Origin: Solimonas sp. K1W22B-7
GTDB lineage: Bacteria; Pseudomonadota; Gammaproteobacteria; Nevskiales; Nevskiaceae
Length of the DNA stretch: 64,000 nt
Assembly: GCF_003428335.1 (NCBI RefSeq)
Contig: NZ_CP031704.1
Location: 1,674,001 to 1,738,000 of the forward strand
Direction of reading: 5' to 3'
The notes beneath the pieces are model-generated. The model was not told the origin of the DNA and made no database searches. It saw only the letters and a program-made list of their open reading frames with translations. A program made the translations under genes and the position numbers. How positions within the stretch are numbered: the stretch's first letter is position 1; each line of letters begins with the position of its first letter. This document shows positions 1 to 9,691 of this stretch, piece after piece.

Positions 1-450
1 GTCGACCCCGACCTGATCAACGCCGGCAAGCAGACCGTCACCGATCTGCCGGGCAGCGCCTATTTCAGCAGCGCGGACTCCTTCGCGATGATCCGCGGCG
101 GCCATATCGACCTGTCGATCCTCGGTGCCATGCAGGTGTCTGAGCAGGGCGACCTGGCCAACTGGATGATCCCCGGCAAGATGGTCAAGGGCATGGGCGG
201 CGCCATGGACCTGGTGGCCGGTGTCGAGCGCGTGGTGATCCTGATGGAGCACACCGCAAAAGGCGATGCGAAGAAGATTCTCGAGCGCTGCGACCTGCCG
301 CTGACCGGCGTCGGCGTGGTGGACCGCATCATCACCGACCTGGGCGTGATCGACGTGACGCCGGAAGGACTGCGCGTGCGCGAGCTGGCGCCCGGCGTGA
401 CGATGGACGAGTTGCGCGCCAGGACCGGCTGCAAGCTGCTGGACGCCTGA
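1..450 (+). CDS. scoB: 3-oxoacid CoA-transferase subunit B, 5'-truncated by window
   Basis: Carboxy-terminal part of the beta subunit of a succinyl-CoA:3-oxoacid-type CoA-transferase, which moves CoA between succinyl-CoA and a 3-oxo acid. The frame is already open at base 1 and gives about 149 residues up to TGA. The stretches [29 protein letters not shown] and [18 protein letters not shown] are characteristic of this subunit in the SCOT/Pca/Ato group. The alpha subunit should lie just upstream, outside the window. The gene is convergent with the LuxR-type regulator, with only 20 bases between the stops. Family assignment is firm; the exact 3-oxo acid (acetoacetate or 3-oxoadipate) cannot be decided from this part. 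Confidence 0.9.
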   Translation, partial: VDPDLINAGKQTVTDLPGSAYFSSADSFAMIRGGHIDLSILGAMQVSEQGDLANWMIPGKMVKGMGGAMDLVAGVERVVILMEHTAKGDAKKILERCDLPLTGVGVVDRIITDLGVIDVTPEGLRVRELAPGVTMDELRARTGCKLLDA

Positions 451-470
451 GCTCCGGGATCGCCGCGGCG

Positions 471-3218
471 TCAGGCCAGTATCCGGAGTTGCCGCGCCTT
501 GGCCAGCGCGTCCTCGCGTGAAATGGCGCTGAGCTTGCCGTAGATGTTCTTCAGGTGCCATTTGACGGTGCCGGGCGACAAGCCCAGCGCGCGCGCGATG
601 CTCTTGATCGACAGGGCCTTGGCGAGCAGGGCCAGCACCTCGTGTTCGCGCGCCGAGAGCAGCTCCACCTGGCCGCGCGGGGGGGCACCCTGCGTGGCAA
701 GGGCGGCTGAAGCAGGGCTTGCCGCTGATGCGGTTCCGGACAGGCTGGGGTCGAGTTCGCGCTGCGCCGTTTCCAGCAGGCTGCGCCGGCGCGGATCGGC
801 CTCGTCCTGCAGCAGGCGCACGATCAGCGGCAGCATGGCAGTGCCGGCATCGGGCAGCACGCGCATCATGCCGGTGTCGGCGGCGATGCCGACCATGCGC
901 CGGCCTGTTTCCACGGCCTCATCCTCGCGTCCGTTGCGCAGCAGGACGACCGCACGCAGCAGGCCCAGGCTGGTGGATGGCAGCAGGCGCCCGTTGCGCT
1001 GTGAGGCCGCGTCCGCCGCGTCGATGGCCGCCAGGCAGGCAGGGTTGCCCGGGTCCTGGAGAAAGGCCACCATCACCCGCGCCAGCAGTACGGCCATGCC
1101 GATTTCGCTCCAGGCGCAGCCACGCGCATCGCGGTAGCGCTCGCCGAGGCGTTCGAGCCGGGCAAGCAGGTCGCGTGCCGGCACTTTCTGATCGGTTCGC
1201 AGCGACAAGGCCAGCTGTTCCCAGAGGCTCCAGGCGACGATGCGGTCCAGCCGTCTCTGGTAGCCCAACTCCTCCAGGCGCAGCATCGTTTCGCGTGCGC
1301 CTTCGAAATCGCCATCCATCTGCTGGATCCGTGCGCGCACGCGATAGGAGAACAGCAGGCCATCGGAGAGCCCGACCGCATCGATCAGGTCGAGGTAGCG
1401 ATCCAGGAACTGCCGGGCCTGGTCCACCTGGCCGGACTGGTAGAGGGCATCCACCAGGTAGCCGGAAAACAGTCCTGCGGCATCGACGCCCTGGGAGGTA
1501 CGCTGCAGGGCATGCTCGATGTAGGACTGCAGCGCCGGGGTGGCAAGGTTGATGTTGCCCTGGATCAGATGGCTGAAGCCGCTGACGATGTCGATCAGGG
1601 GGCGAGGGTGGTCAGGGCGTCGGGGAATGTCGAACTGGTGGCGCAGGCGCGCCACCTCGCGGGCCCTTTCGAACTGGTTGGCGTGCACCAGCGCCAGGCT
1701 GGCGACGGTACTCAGCAGCAGCGACAGGAAAGTGTTGAGCGGCGGAGGTTCGCGCATCATCGGCTCGAGTATCTGCAGGCAGGATGCCGTGTCGTCCTGC
1801 CGCATGAAGTGGTAGGCGCGCAGCATCTTCACCTCGATGGCGACCTCCGGACGGGCGACGTCCGGGTGCTGCGAGATGTCGGCCATGGTCCGCTCGAAGC
1901 TCTCGACGCGGCTGCCGGTCAGCTGCGCCCATGCGACGCAGAGCAGGACATTGAGACGGCCGAGCAGGCTTTCGCGCGGAACGGCGTCGCACCACTTGAG
2001 CAGTTCCGCGAAGTTGGCGCTACTGACCAGCTGGCGGGCGGCGCGATCGATCAGCTGCACGACGAAGTCGGTGTCGCCGGCCAGGGTGGCATGGCGCATC
2101 GCCTCGGTATGCAGGTTCTTGCCGGCGAACCAGTGGCTTGCCAGGTGATGGATCTTGCGCACCTCGGCCTCTCCGATCCGCTGCAGGCGGTTGTTGAGGA
2201 AGCCGGCGAACAGGCGATGGAAGCGGTACCAGGGCTCGGTGTCGGCGGTGTCGATCGGAATCAGGAAAAGGTTTTCGTTCTCGAATCGCGCCAGGTGCTC
2301 GGCCGTGCGCGGGTCTCCGGTCAGCAGCTCGCAGAGCTCGCGATTGAAACGGCGGCAGACGGAGATGCGCATCAGGAAGCTGAACTCCGCCTCGGACAGA
2401 TGTTCCACCACGGCCGTTTCGAGGTACTCCTCCAGGGCGTCGGCACGCGACAGCGAGCGCTGGCCCCGGCGCTCGAAGAACTGCTCCGGATTCTTCTGCT
2501 TGCGCAGCGAGAAGGCCAGCAGCTGCAGGCCCGCGGCCCAGCCATCGGTCATTTCCTGCAAGCGGTTTTCCTGTGCCGCGCTGAGTCCCTGCAGACCCTG
2601 GGCCTGCAGGAAGCGGTGGGTCTCGTCGCGGCTGAAGCGCAGCTCGGAGAACTGCAGCTCGGTGAGATCGTCCTCTGCGCGCAGACGCGCGAGCGGCAGC
2701 GGCGGACGGTTGCGCGAGCCCAGCACCAGGTGAAAACGCTCGGGCGCCATCGCCAGCCAATGGCCCAGCAGTTTCAGCACGCCGAAGGAGGAGATGTGGT
2801 GCAGGTCGTCGATCACCAGGTAGACGTCGCCTTCCTGGTCGCCGATGTCGTTAACCAGGGAGGCCACCAGTGAGCGCCAGGCCTTGCCGCCGGACCGCAG
2901 GTAGACGTGCAGGGCCTCCTTGTCCATGACCAGCCCCGACTGCTGGAGGCTTTCCACGATGTAGGCGGCGATATGCATGTCGTTGTCGTCGACGCCAGCG
3001 TTGTACCAGGCCACCTTTGCGCCCTGCAGGATCAGCTGGCGACGCCACTGCGTCAGCAGCATGGTCTTGCCGCAGCCGGCCGGCCCCAGCACGACGGTCA
3101 GCCTGCGGCTGCGGCGCTCGTCGAGCTGCTGCAGCAGGGCATCGCGGCTGACGGGGGCGCTACCCACCCTCGGGGGCGCCAGCTTGGTGCGTATCAGGGG
3201 CAGATCGCCCGGGGTCAT
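471..3218 (-). CDS. MalT-type LuxR family ATP-dependent transcriptional regulator (LAL)
   Basis: Large signal-transducing regulator of about 915 residues. An NTPase module lies at the N-terminus (Walker A LGPAGCGKT near residues 44-52, Walker B VYLVIDDLHHIS), then a long helical TPR-like sensor region, then a LuxR helix-turn-helix in the last 65 residues (LLSAREHEVLALLAKALS, GLSPGTVKWHLKNIYGKL). The size and order match MalT/LAL proteins, which bind a small inducer and ATP and activate neighbouring catabolic genes. The frame is open 29 codons further upstream, but the ATG at 3218 fits the conserved start LPLIRTKLAPPR best. It is transcribed away from the acyl-CoA synthetase/tannase/trehalase operon and is its likely activator (inference). 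Confidence 0.88.
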   Translation of the reverse strand: MTPGDLPLIRTKLAPPRVGSAPVSRDALLQQLDERRSRRLTVVLGPAGCGKTMLLTQWRRQLILQGAKVAWYNAGVDDNDMHIAAYIVESLQQSGLVMDKEALHVYLRSGGKAWRSLVASLVNDIGDQEGDVYLVIDDLHHISSFGVLKLLGHWLAMAPERFHLVLGSRNRPPLPLARLRAEDDLTELQFSELRFSRDETHRFLQAQGLQGLSAAQENRLQEMTDGWAAGLQLLAFSLRKQKNPEQFFERRGQRSLSRADALEEYLETAVVEHLSEAEFSFLMRISVCRRFNRELCELLTGDPRTAEHLARFENENLFLIPIDTADTEPWYRFHRLFAGFLNNRLQRIGEAEVRKIHHLASHWFAGKNLHTEAMRHATLAGDTDFVVQLIDRAARQLVSSANFAELLKWCDAVPRESLLGRLNVLLCVAWAQLTGSRVESFERTMADISQHPDVARPEVAIEVKMLRAYHFMRQDDTASCLQILEPMMREPPPLNTFLSLLLSTVASLALVHANQFERAREVARLRHQFDIPRRPDHPRPLIDIVSGFSHLIQGNINLATPALQSYIEHALQRTSQGVDAAGLFSGYLVDALYQSGQVDQARQFLDRYLDLIDAVGLSDGLLFSYRVRARIQQMDGDFEGARETMLRLEELGYQRRLDRIVAWSLWEQLALSLRTDQKVPARDLLARLERLGERYRDARGCAWSEIGMAVLLARVMVAFLQDPGNPACLAAIDAADAASQRNGRLLPSTSLGLLRAVVLLRNGREDEAVETGRRMVGIAADTGMMRVLPDAGTAMLPLIVRLLQDEADPRRRSLLETAQRELDPSLSGTASAASPASAALATQGAPPRGQVELLSAREHEVLALLAKALSIKSIARALGLSPGTVKWHLKNIYGKLSAISREDALAKARQLRILA

Positions 3219-3296
3219 TTTCGGCCTGGCCTCTCGTGTGTGGCGCCTGGGGCGCTCGTCTCCTCGGATCGAGAATAGCGCCAGCCGGGGAGCTTT

Positions 3297-3321
3297 GGGG
3301 GGCACCAGCGACCAGCCCCCC
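3297..3321. promoter_or_regulatory. GC hairpin in divergent promoter region
   Basis: The 184-base gap between the LAL regulator and the acyl-CoA synthetase contains a perfect 7-bp stem (GGGGGGC / GCCCCCC, 11-nt loop), followed by more G/C runs. No clear -35/-10 pair stands out. This gap must hold the promoters of both divergent units and any regulator site. Function of the hairpin is unknown. Confidence 0.3.
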
Positions 3322-3402
3322 TAGCGGGGAGGGGACGCTCCCGGCAGCCCTCCGTAGCCTGAACGTCACGACTCAAGGCAAACCGGGGAGCGGTGGCGCA
3401 CC

Positions 3403-4968
3403 ATGGCAACAACCTACCTGACGCAGGGATTGCATCGTGCACGCAGCCTCTATCCGGGGCGGCTGGCGACGGTGTTCGGAGACCGGCGCCGCAGCTACGG
3501 CGAACTGGTGGAGCGCGTGGCGCGGCTGGCCGGCGGCCTGCAGCAGCTCGGAGTGCGGCCCGGTGACCGGGTCGGCGTGCTGGCGATGAACTCCGATCGT
3601 TACCTGGAGCTGTACTACGCGATCTGGTGGGCAGGCGGGGTGATCAACCCGCTGAACATCCGCTGGAGCCCGCGCGAGATCGCTTATTCCCTGGACGATT
3701 GCCAGACCCAGGTGGTGGTGGTGGACGAAACCTTCGCGCCGATGGCCGACGCCCTGGCGGAACGCTCGCAGGCCCTGCGCACGGTGATCTATGCCGGCGA
3801 CGGCGAGCCGCGCGGCGGCATGTTCTCCCATGAACAGCTGATCGCCGAGAACGCGCCGGCGGCCGACGCGATGCGCAGCAACGAGGACCTGGCCGGCATC
3901 TTCTATACGGGTGGCACCACCGGCTTTCCCAAGGGTGTGATGCTGTCGCACGCCAATCTCTGGGCCTGCGCCTCCACGGCGACGGAAACGATCGCGCCGC
4001 CGGGTTCGGTGGCCCTGCACGCGGCGCCGATGTTCCACCTCGCCGACGGCATGTTCCTGCTGGCGGCGACGCTGCGCGGTTGCACCCAGGTGATCGTCAC
4101 CGGCTTCGAGCCGGTGGCCGTGGCCACGGCGATTTCCCGGGAACAGGTTTCCGTGGTGCTGCTGGTACCGACCATGATCCAGATGCTGGTCGATCATCCG
4201 CAGCTCGACGCGCAGGCCATGCGTTCCTTGCGCCGCATCGTCTACGGTGCCTCGCCGATCAACGAGGCCCTGCTGGAACGGGCGATGCAGCGCCTGCCGG
4301 AGGTCGATTTCGTGCAGGCCTACGGCCTCACCGAGATGTCGCCGCTGATCAGCATCCTGGGGCCGGAGCAGCACAACGCCGCGGGCCTGGCCAACGGCCG
4401 CCTGCGTTCTGCCGGCCAGCCCTGCGCCTGCGTGGAAGTGCGGATCGCCGGCGCCGACGGCTGCGAACTGCCGCGCGGCAGCGTCGGCGAAATCACGGCA
4501 CGCGGCCCGGGCGTGATGCAGGGCTACTGGGGCAAGCCGGAGCAGACCGCCGCCGCGCTGCGCAACGGCTGGCTGCACACCGGCGACGGTGCCTACATGG
4601 ACGAAGACGGTTTCATCTTCGTGGTGGACCGCGTCAAGGACATGATCGTCAGCGGCGGCGAGAACGTGTACTCGGCCGAGGTGGAGAACGCCATCGCACA
4701 GCATCCGGCAGTGGCCGCCTGCGCCGTCATCGGGGTGCCGGATGCGCGTTGGGGAGAATCCGTGCACGCGGTGATCGTCTGCCGCCCGGAAAGGACCGCG
4801 CCAACGGCCGAGGAGCTACGCCTGCACTGCCGCGACCTGATTGCCGGCTACAAATGCCCGCGCAGTCTCGAAGTGCGCGACACGCTGCCGCTGTCGGGTA
4901 CCGGCAAGGTGCTCAAGACCGTGCTGCGCGAGCCGTACTGGAAAGAACAGAAGCGGCACGTTGGCTGA
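3403..4968 (+). CDS. AMP-dependent acyl-CoA synthetase/ligase
   Basis: ANL-superfamily enzyme of 521 residues that adenylates a carboxylic acid and transfers it to CoA. The P-loop is YTGGTTGFPKGVMLSHAN near residues 167-184. Further motifs are the YGLTEMSP adenine-binding stretch, the hinge region DRVKDMIVSGGENVYSAEVE, and the C-terminal catalytic lysine in LPLSGTGKVLK. GGGGAGC before the ATG is a fair ribosome-binding site. It is the first gene of an operon with the tannase-like esterase (53-base gap) and trehalase. Substrate class (fatty or aromatic acid) cannot be read directly; context suggests it activates the acid released by the neighbouring esterases. Confidence 0.9.
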   Translation: MATTYLTQGLHRARSLYPGRLATVFGDRRRSYGELVERVARLAGGLQQLGVRPGDRVGVLAMNSDRYLELYYAIWWAGGVINPLNIRWSPREIAYSLDDCQTQVVVVDETFAPMADALAERSQALRTVIYAGDGEPRGGMFSHEQLIAENAPAADAMRSNEDLAGIFYTGGTTGFPKGVMLSHANLWACASTATETIAPPGSVALHAAPMFHLADGMFLLAATLRGCTQVIVTGFEPVAVATAISREQVSVVLLVPTMIQMLVDHPQLDAQAMRSLRRIVYGASPINEALLERAMQRLPEVDFVQAYGLTEMSPLISILGPEQHNAAGLANGRLRSAGQPCACVEVRIAGADGCELPRGSVGEITARGPGVMQGYWGKPEQTAAALRNGWLHTGDGAYMDEDGFIFVVDRVKDMIVSGGENVYSAEVENAIAQHPAVAACAVIGVPDARWGESVHAVIVCRPERTAPTAEELRLHCRDLIAGYKCPRSLEVRDTLPLSGTGKVLKTVLREPYWKEQKRHVG

Positions 4969-5021
4969 GACGGTTCACAAAAGCCTGACGGGACACGGAT
5001 TGCAAGCAAGGGGAGATCGCA

Positions 5022-6638
5022 ATGAAGCCGGGATACTTCTGGAGCCTGGTGTCGGCAGGCGTTTGTGCGGCAGGTGCCGCCACTGCGGCCACCACGCCAC
5101 TGACCTGCGAAGGCCTGGCAGGCCAGCGCTTCGGCGCTGCCGAGATCCTCGAGGCGAAAGCCCGGGGCGGCGGCAGCGAGTTCTCGATGATGGACCTGTT
5201 CTTCGGCTTGCCCTTTGCCGAAGTGCCGGCGTCCTGCCGCGTCAGCGGTACCGTACGCCCGACCTCGGACTCCGACATCCGCTTCGAACTGTGGCTGCCG
5301 GCGGAGGGCTGGAACGGCCGCCTGTTCGCCAGCGGCAATGGCGGCTTTGCCGGCTTCATCGACACCATCAGCCTCGGGCTGGGCCTGAGGGCGGGCTATG
5401 CCTCGCTGTCCACCGATACCGGACACAGGAGCAAGGATACCGACGGGCGCTGGGCGCTGGGCCATCCCGAAAAGATCATCGACTATGGTCATCGCGGCGT
5501 GCATGAGGCGGCGGTGGCGGCCAAGGCGACGATCAAGGCCTACTACGGCGAGGCGCCGAAGCGTTCCTACTTCAGCAGCTGCTCCAACGGCGGGCGTCAG
5601 GCGCTGATGGAGGCGCAGCGCTATCCCGAGGACTACGACGGCATCCTCGCCGGCGCGCCGGCCTTCGACGCCAGCGGTGCGGTGTCGACCATGGCCTGGA
5701 ACCAGCAGCAGCTGCGCCGCGAGCCCGGTGCCATGCTCGGCAAGGCCAAGCTACCGGCGATCGCGGACGCGGTGCTGAAGTCCTGTGATGCGATCGACGG
5801 GCTGGTCGACGGCGTGGTCGACGATCCGCGCAACTGCCGTTTCGATCCCGCGGTGCTGCTGTGCAAGGGCAAGGAAAGCGACGATTGCCTGACGGCGCCG
5901 CAGGCGGAATCGCTGCGCCTGATCTACGCCGGCCCCGGCGGGTCTCATCTGGGCCAGCCGCACCGCGGCTACGAGCCCGGCGGAGAACTGGGACACAACT
6001 GGCAGGACTGGACCACCGGGACCTGGCGTCGCGAGCCGGCGCAGTACAGCTTCAGCACGGCCTTCTTCCGCTACCTGGTCTACGGCGACCCGGAGTGGGA
6101 CAACGAGCGCTTCGAATTCCAGCGTGACCGCCGCGTGATGCAGGAGCGGCTGGGCGCGATCCTCGACGCGGTGGACCCGGACCTGGGCCGATTCGAGGCC
6201 CGCGGCGGCAAGCTGATCCTGTACCACGGCTGGTCCGATGGCGCGCTGGCGCCGCGCCGCACGGTGGACTACTACGAGAGCGTGCGCGCAAGGATGGGGG
6301 CCGCGCGCAGCGATGGCTTCGTGCGGCTCTACATGGCGCCGGGCGTGCAGCACTGCGGCGGCGGCCCCGGTCCCAACGCCTTCGGCCAGTTCGGCCCGGG
6401 CGGCGGCAATGATCCGCACAGCAATTTCGCGGCGGCGGTGGAGGCCTGGGTGGAGCAGGGAACAGCGCCTGGCCCGGTTGTCGCCAGCAAGTACGAGAAC
6501 GACATCAAGGGCATCCTGGCGCCGCAGAAGACCGAGCTGAAGCGGACCCGGCCACTGTGCCCCTATCCGCAGGTGGCACGCTGGAGCGGCAAGGGCAGTG
6601 CCCATCTCGCCAGCAGCTTCAGCTGCGTTGCGCCGTGA
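5022..6638 (+). CDS. Tannase/feruloyl esterase family alpha/beta hydrolase
   Basis: Exported serine esterase of 538 residues. An N-terminal signal peptide (SLVSAGVCAAGAATA) is followed by the tannase fold. Visible catalytic parts are CSNGGRQ (nucleophile serine next to a cysteine, near residue 186), GWSDG (aspartate near 405) and VQHCGGG (histidine next to a cysteine, near 442). This matches the CS-D-HC arrangement of tannases, feruloyl esterases and MHETase-like enzymes, in which a disulfide ties the triad. AGGGGAGATCGC precedes the ATG. The stop overlaps the GTG start of trehalase, so the two are translationally coupled. The scissile ester probably carries an aromatic or other acyl group; the actual substrate is unknown. 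Confidence 0.88.
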   Translation: MKPGYFWSLVSAGVCAAGAATAATTPLTCEGLAGQRFGAAEILEAKARGGGSEFSMMDLFFGLPFAEVPASCRVSGTVRPTSDSDIRFELWLPAEGWNGRLFASGNGGFAGFIDTISLGLGLRAGYASLSTDTGHRSKDTDGRWALGHPEKIIDYGHRGVHEAAVAAKATIKAYYGEAPKRSYFSSCSNGGRQALMEAQRYPEDYDGILAGAPAFDASGAVSTMAWNQQQLRREPGAMLGKAKLPAIADAVLKSCDAIDGLVDGVVDDPRNCRFDPAVLLCKGKESDDCLTAPQAESLRLIYAGPGGSHLGQPHRGYEPGGELGHNWQDWTTGTWRREPAQYSFSTAFFRYLVYGDPEWDNERFEFQRDRRVMQERLGAILDAVDPDLGRFEARGGKLILYHGWSDGALAPRRTVDYYESVRARMGAARSDGFVRLYMAPGVQHCGGGPGPNAFGQFGPGGGNDPHSNFAAAVEAWVEQGTAPGPVVASKYENDIKGILAPQKTELKRTRPLCPYPQVARWSGKGSAHLASSFSCVAP

Positions 6639-8239
6639 GGATCGCCCTGAAGAGAGACGCCGCGTTCCTTTTCGCGCTGGTGCTGGTGCCGCTGTCGGCG
6701 ATGGCGGCGCGGCCGTCGGAACAGTATCCGGGCCTGTACGAGCGCGTGCAGATGCGGCAGCTGTTTGCCGACAGCAAGACCTTCGCCGATGCCGAGCCGC
6801 GCATGGCGCCGGAACGCATCCTCGAGGCCTACCGGAAGGAAGCGCCGGACGATGCGGCGCTGCGCAACTTCGTGGAACGGCATTTCCTGCCGCCAGTCGA
6901 TGGTGCCGCGCCGCCGGCCCTGCATGCGACTTCGCTGGCCGGGCACATCGCTGCCCTGTGGCCGGCGCTGCTGCGCGGCCCACAGCTGCCGCAGGCCGGC
7001 TCTTCGCAGCTGCCGTTCGACCAGCCGCAGGTCGTGCCGGGCGGACGTTTCCGCGAGATCTACTACTGGGACAGCTACTTCAGCTTGCTGGGCCTGGTAC
7101 GGGACGGGCATGGCGACATCGCCGCGGACATGGTGGAGGGGTTCGCCGGCCTGATCTCGCGCTACGGCCATATCCCCAACGGTACGCGCAGCTACTACCT
7201 GAGCCGTTCGCAGCCACCGTTCTTCTACCGGATGGTGGGCCTGTTGTCGCCGCAGGATCCGGCGCGCGCCTATGCCGGCCAGCTGCAGGCCCTGCGCGCC
7301 GAGCATCGCTTCTGGATGGACGGCGAGGCCGGCCTGGCGCCGGGCACGGCCTGGCGCCGCGTCGTGCGCATGAGCGACGGCAGCCTGCTCAACCGCTACT
7401 GGGACGACCTTGCAGCACCGCGCGACGAGTCCTGGCGAGAGGACGTGCTGCTGGCGCGCACCGCGAAGCGCGACAGCGCGGGCCTGTACCGCGACCTGCG
7501 CGCCGCGGCCGAAAGCGGCTGGGATTTCAGCTCGCGCTGGCTCGCCGATCCGCAGCGCCTCGACAGCATTGAGACCACCGCGATCGTCCCGGTGGATCTC
7601 AACGCCCTGCTGCACGGCCTGGAGCAGGCCATTGCCCAGGGCTGCGCCGTGGTCGTGGATGTCGCCTGCGTCGACGAATACACGGCACGCGCCCGGCAGC
7701 GGCGCATCGCCATGGACCGGCACCTCTGGGACGCCCGGGCGCAGGCCTTTCTCGATGCATGGTGGCAGAGCGGCCGCCGCACCGGGCGCCTCAGCGCGGC
7801 GACGCTGTATCCCTTGTTCACGGGTGCCGCCACGCAGGCGCAGGCGCAGGGCGTGGCCCACACGGTGCGGCGGCAGCTGCTGGCGCGCGGGGGACTGGCG
7901 ACCACCACGCAGCGCACGACGCAGCAGTGGGACCGCCCCAACGGCTGGGCGCCACTGCAGTGGGTCGCGGTGGAGGGCCTGGAGGCCTACGGCGAACACG
8001 CGCTGGCCGCGGAGATCGGCCGCCGCTGGCTGCATACGGTAGAGACGTCCTGGCGCAAGGAAGGACGGCTGGTGGAGAAGTACGACCTCGATGCCCACGT
8101 GCCGGGTGGTGGCGGCGAATACCCGCTGCAGGATGGTTTCGGCTGGACCAACGGCGTGACACGCGCGCTGCTGGAGCGCTATCCGCCTCGGGGCGGCATT
8201 CAGGTTCAGAAAGCAGGGGAGAAATATGTCCGGCAATGA
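6635..8239 (+). CDS. treA: Periplasmic trehalase (GH37)
   Basis: Hydrolyses alpha,alpha-trehalose to two glucose molecules in the periplasm. Both GH37 signatures are present: PGGRFREIYYWDSYF near residues 134-148 and QWDRPNGWAPLQW near 431-443. The glycine-rich element GGGGEYPLQDGFGWTNGV lies at the C-terminus. I chose the GTG at 6635, which overlaps the esterase stop as GTGA; this gives about 534 residues beginning VRIALKRDAAFLFALVLV, a proper signal peptide. A longer frame from 6557 would run through esterase coding sequence. The 3' end overlaps the transporter start by 14 bases. Coupling of esterase, trehalase and transporter suggests one catabolic purpose. Confidence 0.93.
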   Translation: MRIALKRDAAFLFALVLVPLSAMAARPSEQYPGLYERVQMRQLFADSKTFADAEPRMAPERILEAYRKEAPDDAALRNFVERHFLPPVDGAAPPALHATSLAGHIAALWPALLRGPQLPQAGSSQLPFDQPQVVPGGRFREIYYWDSYFSLLGLVRDGHGDIAADMVEGFAGLISRYGHIPNGTRSYYLSRSQPPFFYRMVGLLSPQDPARAYAGQLQALRAEHRFWMDGEAGLAPGTAWRRVVRMSDGSLLNRYWDDLAAPRDESWREDVLLARTAKRDSAGLYRDLRAAAESGWDFSSRWLADPQRLDSIETTAIVPVDLNALLHGLEQAIAQGCAVVVDVACVDEYTARARQRRIAMDRHLWDARAQAFLDAWWQSGRRTGRLSAATLYPLFTGAATQAQAQGVAHTVRRQLLARGGLATTTQRTTQQWDRPNGWAPLQWVAVEGLEAYGEHALAAEIGRRWLHTVETSWRKEGRLVEKYDLDAHVPGGGGEYPLQDGFGWTNGVTRALLERYPPRGGIQVQKAGEKYVRQ

Positions 8240-9677
8240 TTCGGGTCTGGTGACGCGGCTGACGCTGGTGGCGACACTCGGCGGCCTGCTGTTCGGCTAC
8301 GACACGGCGGTGATCTCGGGTGCGGTCGGTGCGATCGACGCCTACTTCATCGCGCCGCAGGGCCTGGGTGAAACCGCCGCCAACAGCCTGGCGGGCTTCA
8401 CCGTCTCCAGTGCGCTGTTCGGCTGCATCCTCGGTGCGATGATCTCGGGCGCCGTGAGCACCCGCTACGGGCGGCGCGCGGCGCTGATCCTGGCGGCGGC
8501 GCTGTTCCTGGTGTCCTCGGTGGGATCGGCCCTGCCGGAACTGGGCCTGGGCGCCATCGGCGCGATGGGGCCGGATGCGCTGCTGCCCTTCATCCTCTAC
8601 CGCATCCTGGGGGGAATCGGCATCGGACTGGCGTCGATGGTGTCGCCGCTGTACATCGCCGAGATTGCGCCGCGCGAGGCACGCGGCCGCCTGGTGTCCT
8701 GCAACCAGATGGCGATCGTCATCGGCATCGTGCTGGTGTACTTCGTCAACTGGTGGATCGCCCGCCAGGGCGACAGCGCGTGGCTGCATGCGTCCGGCTG
8801 GCGCTGGATGTTCGCGTCCGCTGCCTTGCCGGCCGGCCTGTTCCTGGCCCTGCTGATGGCGGTGCCCGATACGCCGCGCTCGCTGGTCTTCCGCGGCCGC
8901 GAAGCAGAGGCCCAGGGGCTGCTGCAGCGTCTCAACGGTGCCGAGGAGGGTGCGCGCACACTGGCGGAAATTCGCGACAGCCTGGTGGAGCGCACGCAGC
9001 CGTTGCTGAGCTTCGGCGGCAAGGTGCTGGTGGTCGGCATCATGCTGTCGGTGCTGCAGCAAGCGGTCGGCATCAACGCGGTGCTGTACTACGCGCCGAC
9101 GATCTTCCAGAACATGGGAGCGACCGGCGACACCGCGCTGCTGCAGACCGTACTGGTCGGCAGCGTGAACCTGCTGGCGACGCTGATCGCGATCTTCACG
9201 GTGGATCGCTGGGGGCGCAAGCCGCTGCTGATCCTCGGTGGCCTGCAGATGGGCCTGGCGATGGCGGCGCTGGCGGTCTGCTTCCAGGTCCAGGCCCTCG
9301 GCAGCACGGCGCTGCTGGCGGTGCTGGTGTACATCGCCGGGTTCGCGCTGTCCTGGGGGCCGGTGACCTGGGTGCTGCTGGCGGAAATATTCCCCAACTC
9401 GATCAAGGGCAAGGCACTGTCGATCGCCGTGGCGGCGCAATGGCTGGCCAATCTGGCCGTGACCTGGTCATTCAAGGTGCTGGACGGCAACAGTTGGCTG
9501 ATCTCGCTGTTCAACCATGGCTTCACCTACTGGCTCTACGCCGTGGTCAGCGTGCTGTCGGCGGTGTTCGTCGCACGCATGGTGCCGGAGACCAAGGGAC
9601 GCAGCCTGGAGTCGATCGAGGGCTTCTGGACCCGGCGGCCCTCTGCGGCACCTGCCGCCGATACTGCGAAAGCCTGA
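8226..9677 (+). CDS. MFS sugar porter family transporter
   Basis: Inner-membrane sugar:H+ symporter of 483 residues with twelve predicted membrane segments. Sugar-porter family marks are LFGYDTAVISG in TM1, RYGRRAAL in the TM2-3 loop, LQQAVGINAVLYYAPTIF in TM7, DRWGRKPLL in the TM8-9 loop and PETKGRSLESIE after TM12. The most similar characterised types carry xylose, galactose or glucose. Its start lies inside the end of treA, so it is translationally coupled to it, and the natural cargo here is the glucose released by trehalase (inference). A glucokinase gene lies about 5 kb downstream. Confidence 0.92.
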   Translation: MSGNDSGLVTRLTLVATLGGLLFGYDTAVISGAVGAIDAYFIAPQGLGETAANSLAGFTVSSALFGCILGAMISGAVSTRYGRRAALILAAALFLVSSVGSALPELGLGAIGAMGPDALLPFILYRILGGIGIGLASMVSPLYIAEIAPREARGRLVSCNQMAIVIGIVLVYFVNWWIARQGDSAWLHASGWRWMFASAALPAGLFLALLMAVPDTPRSLVFRGREAEAQGLLQRLNGAEEGARTLAEIRDSLVERTQPLLSFGGKVLVVGIMLSVLQQAVGINAVLYYAPTIFQNMGATGDTALLQTVLVGSVNLLATLIAIFTVDRWGRKPLLILGGLQMGLAMAALAVCFQVQALGSTALLAVLVYIAGFALSWGPVTWVLLAEIFPNSIKGKALSIAVAAQWLANLAVTWSFKVLDGNSWLISLFNHGFTYWLYAVVSVLSAVFVARMVPETKGRSLESIEGFWTRRPSAAPAADTAKA

Positions 9678-9691
9678 AGGGAGACATACCG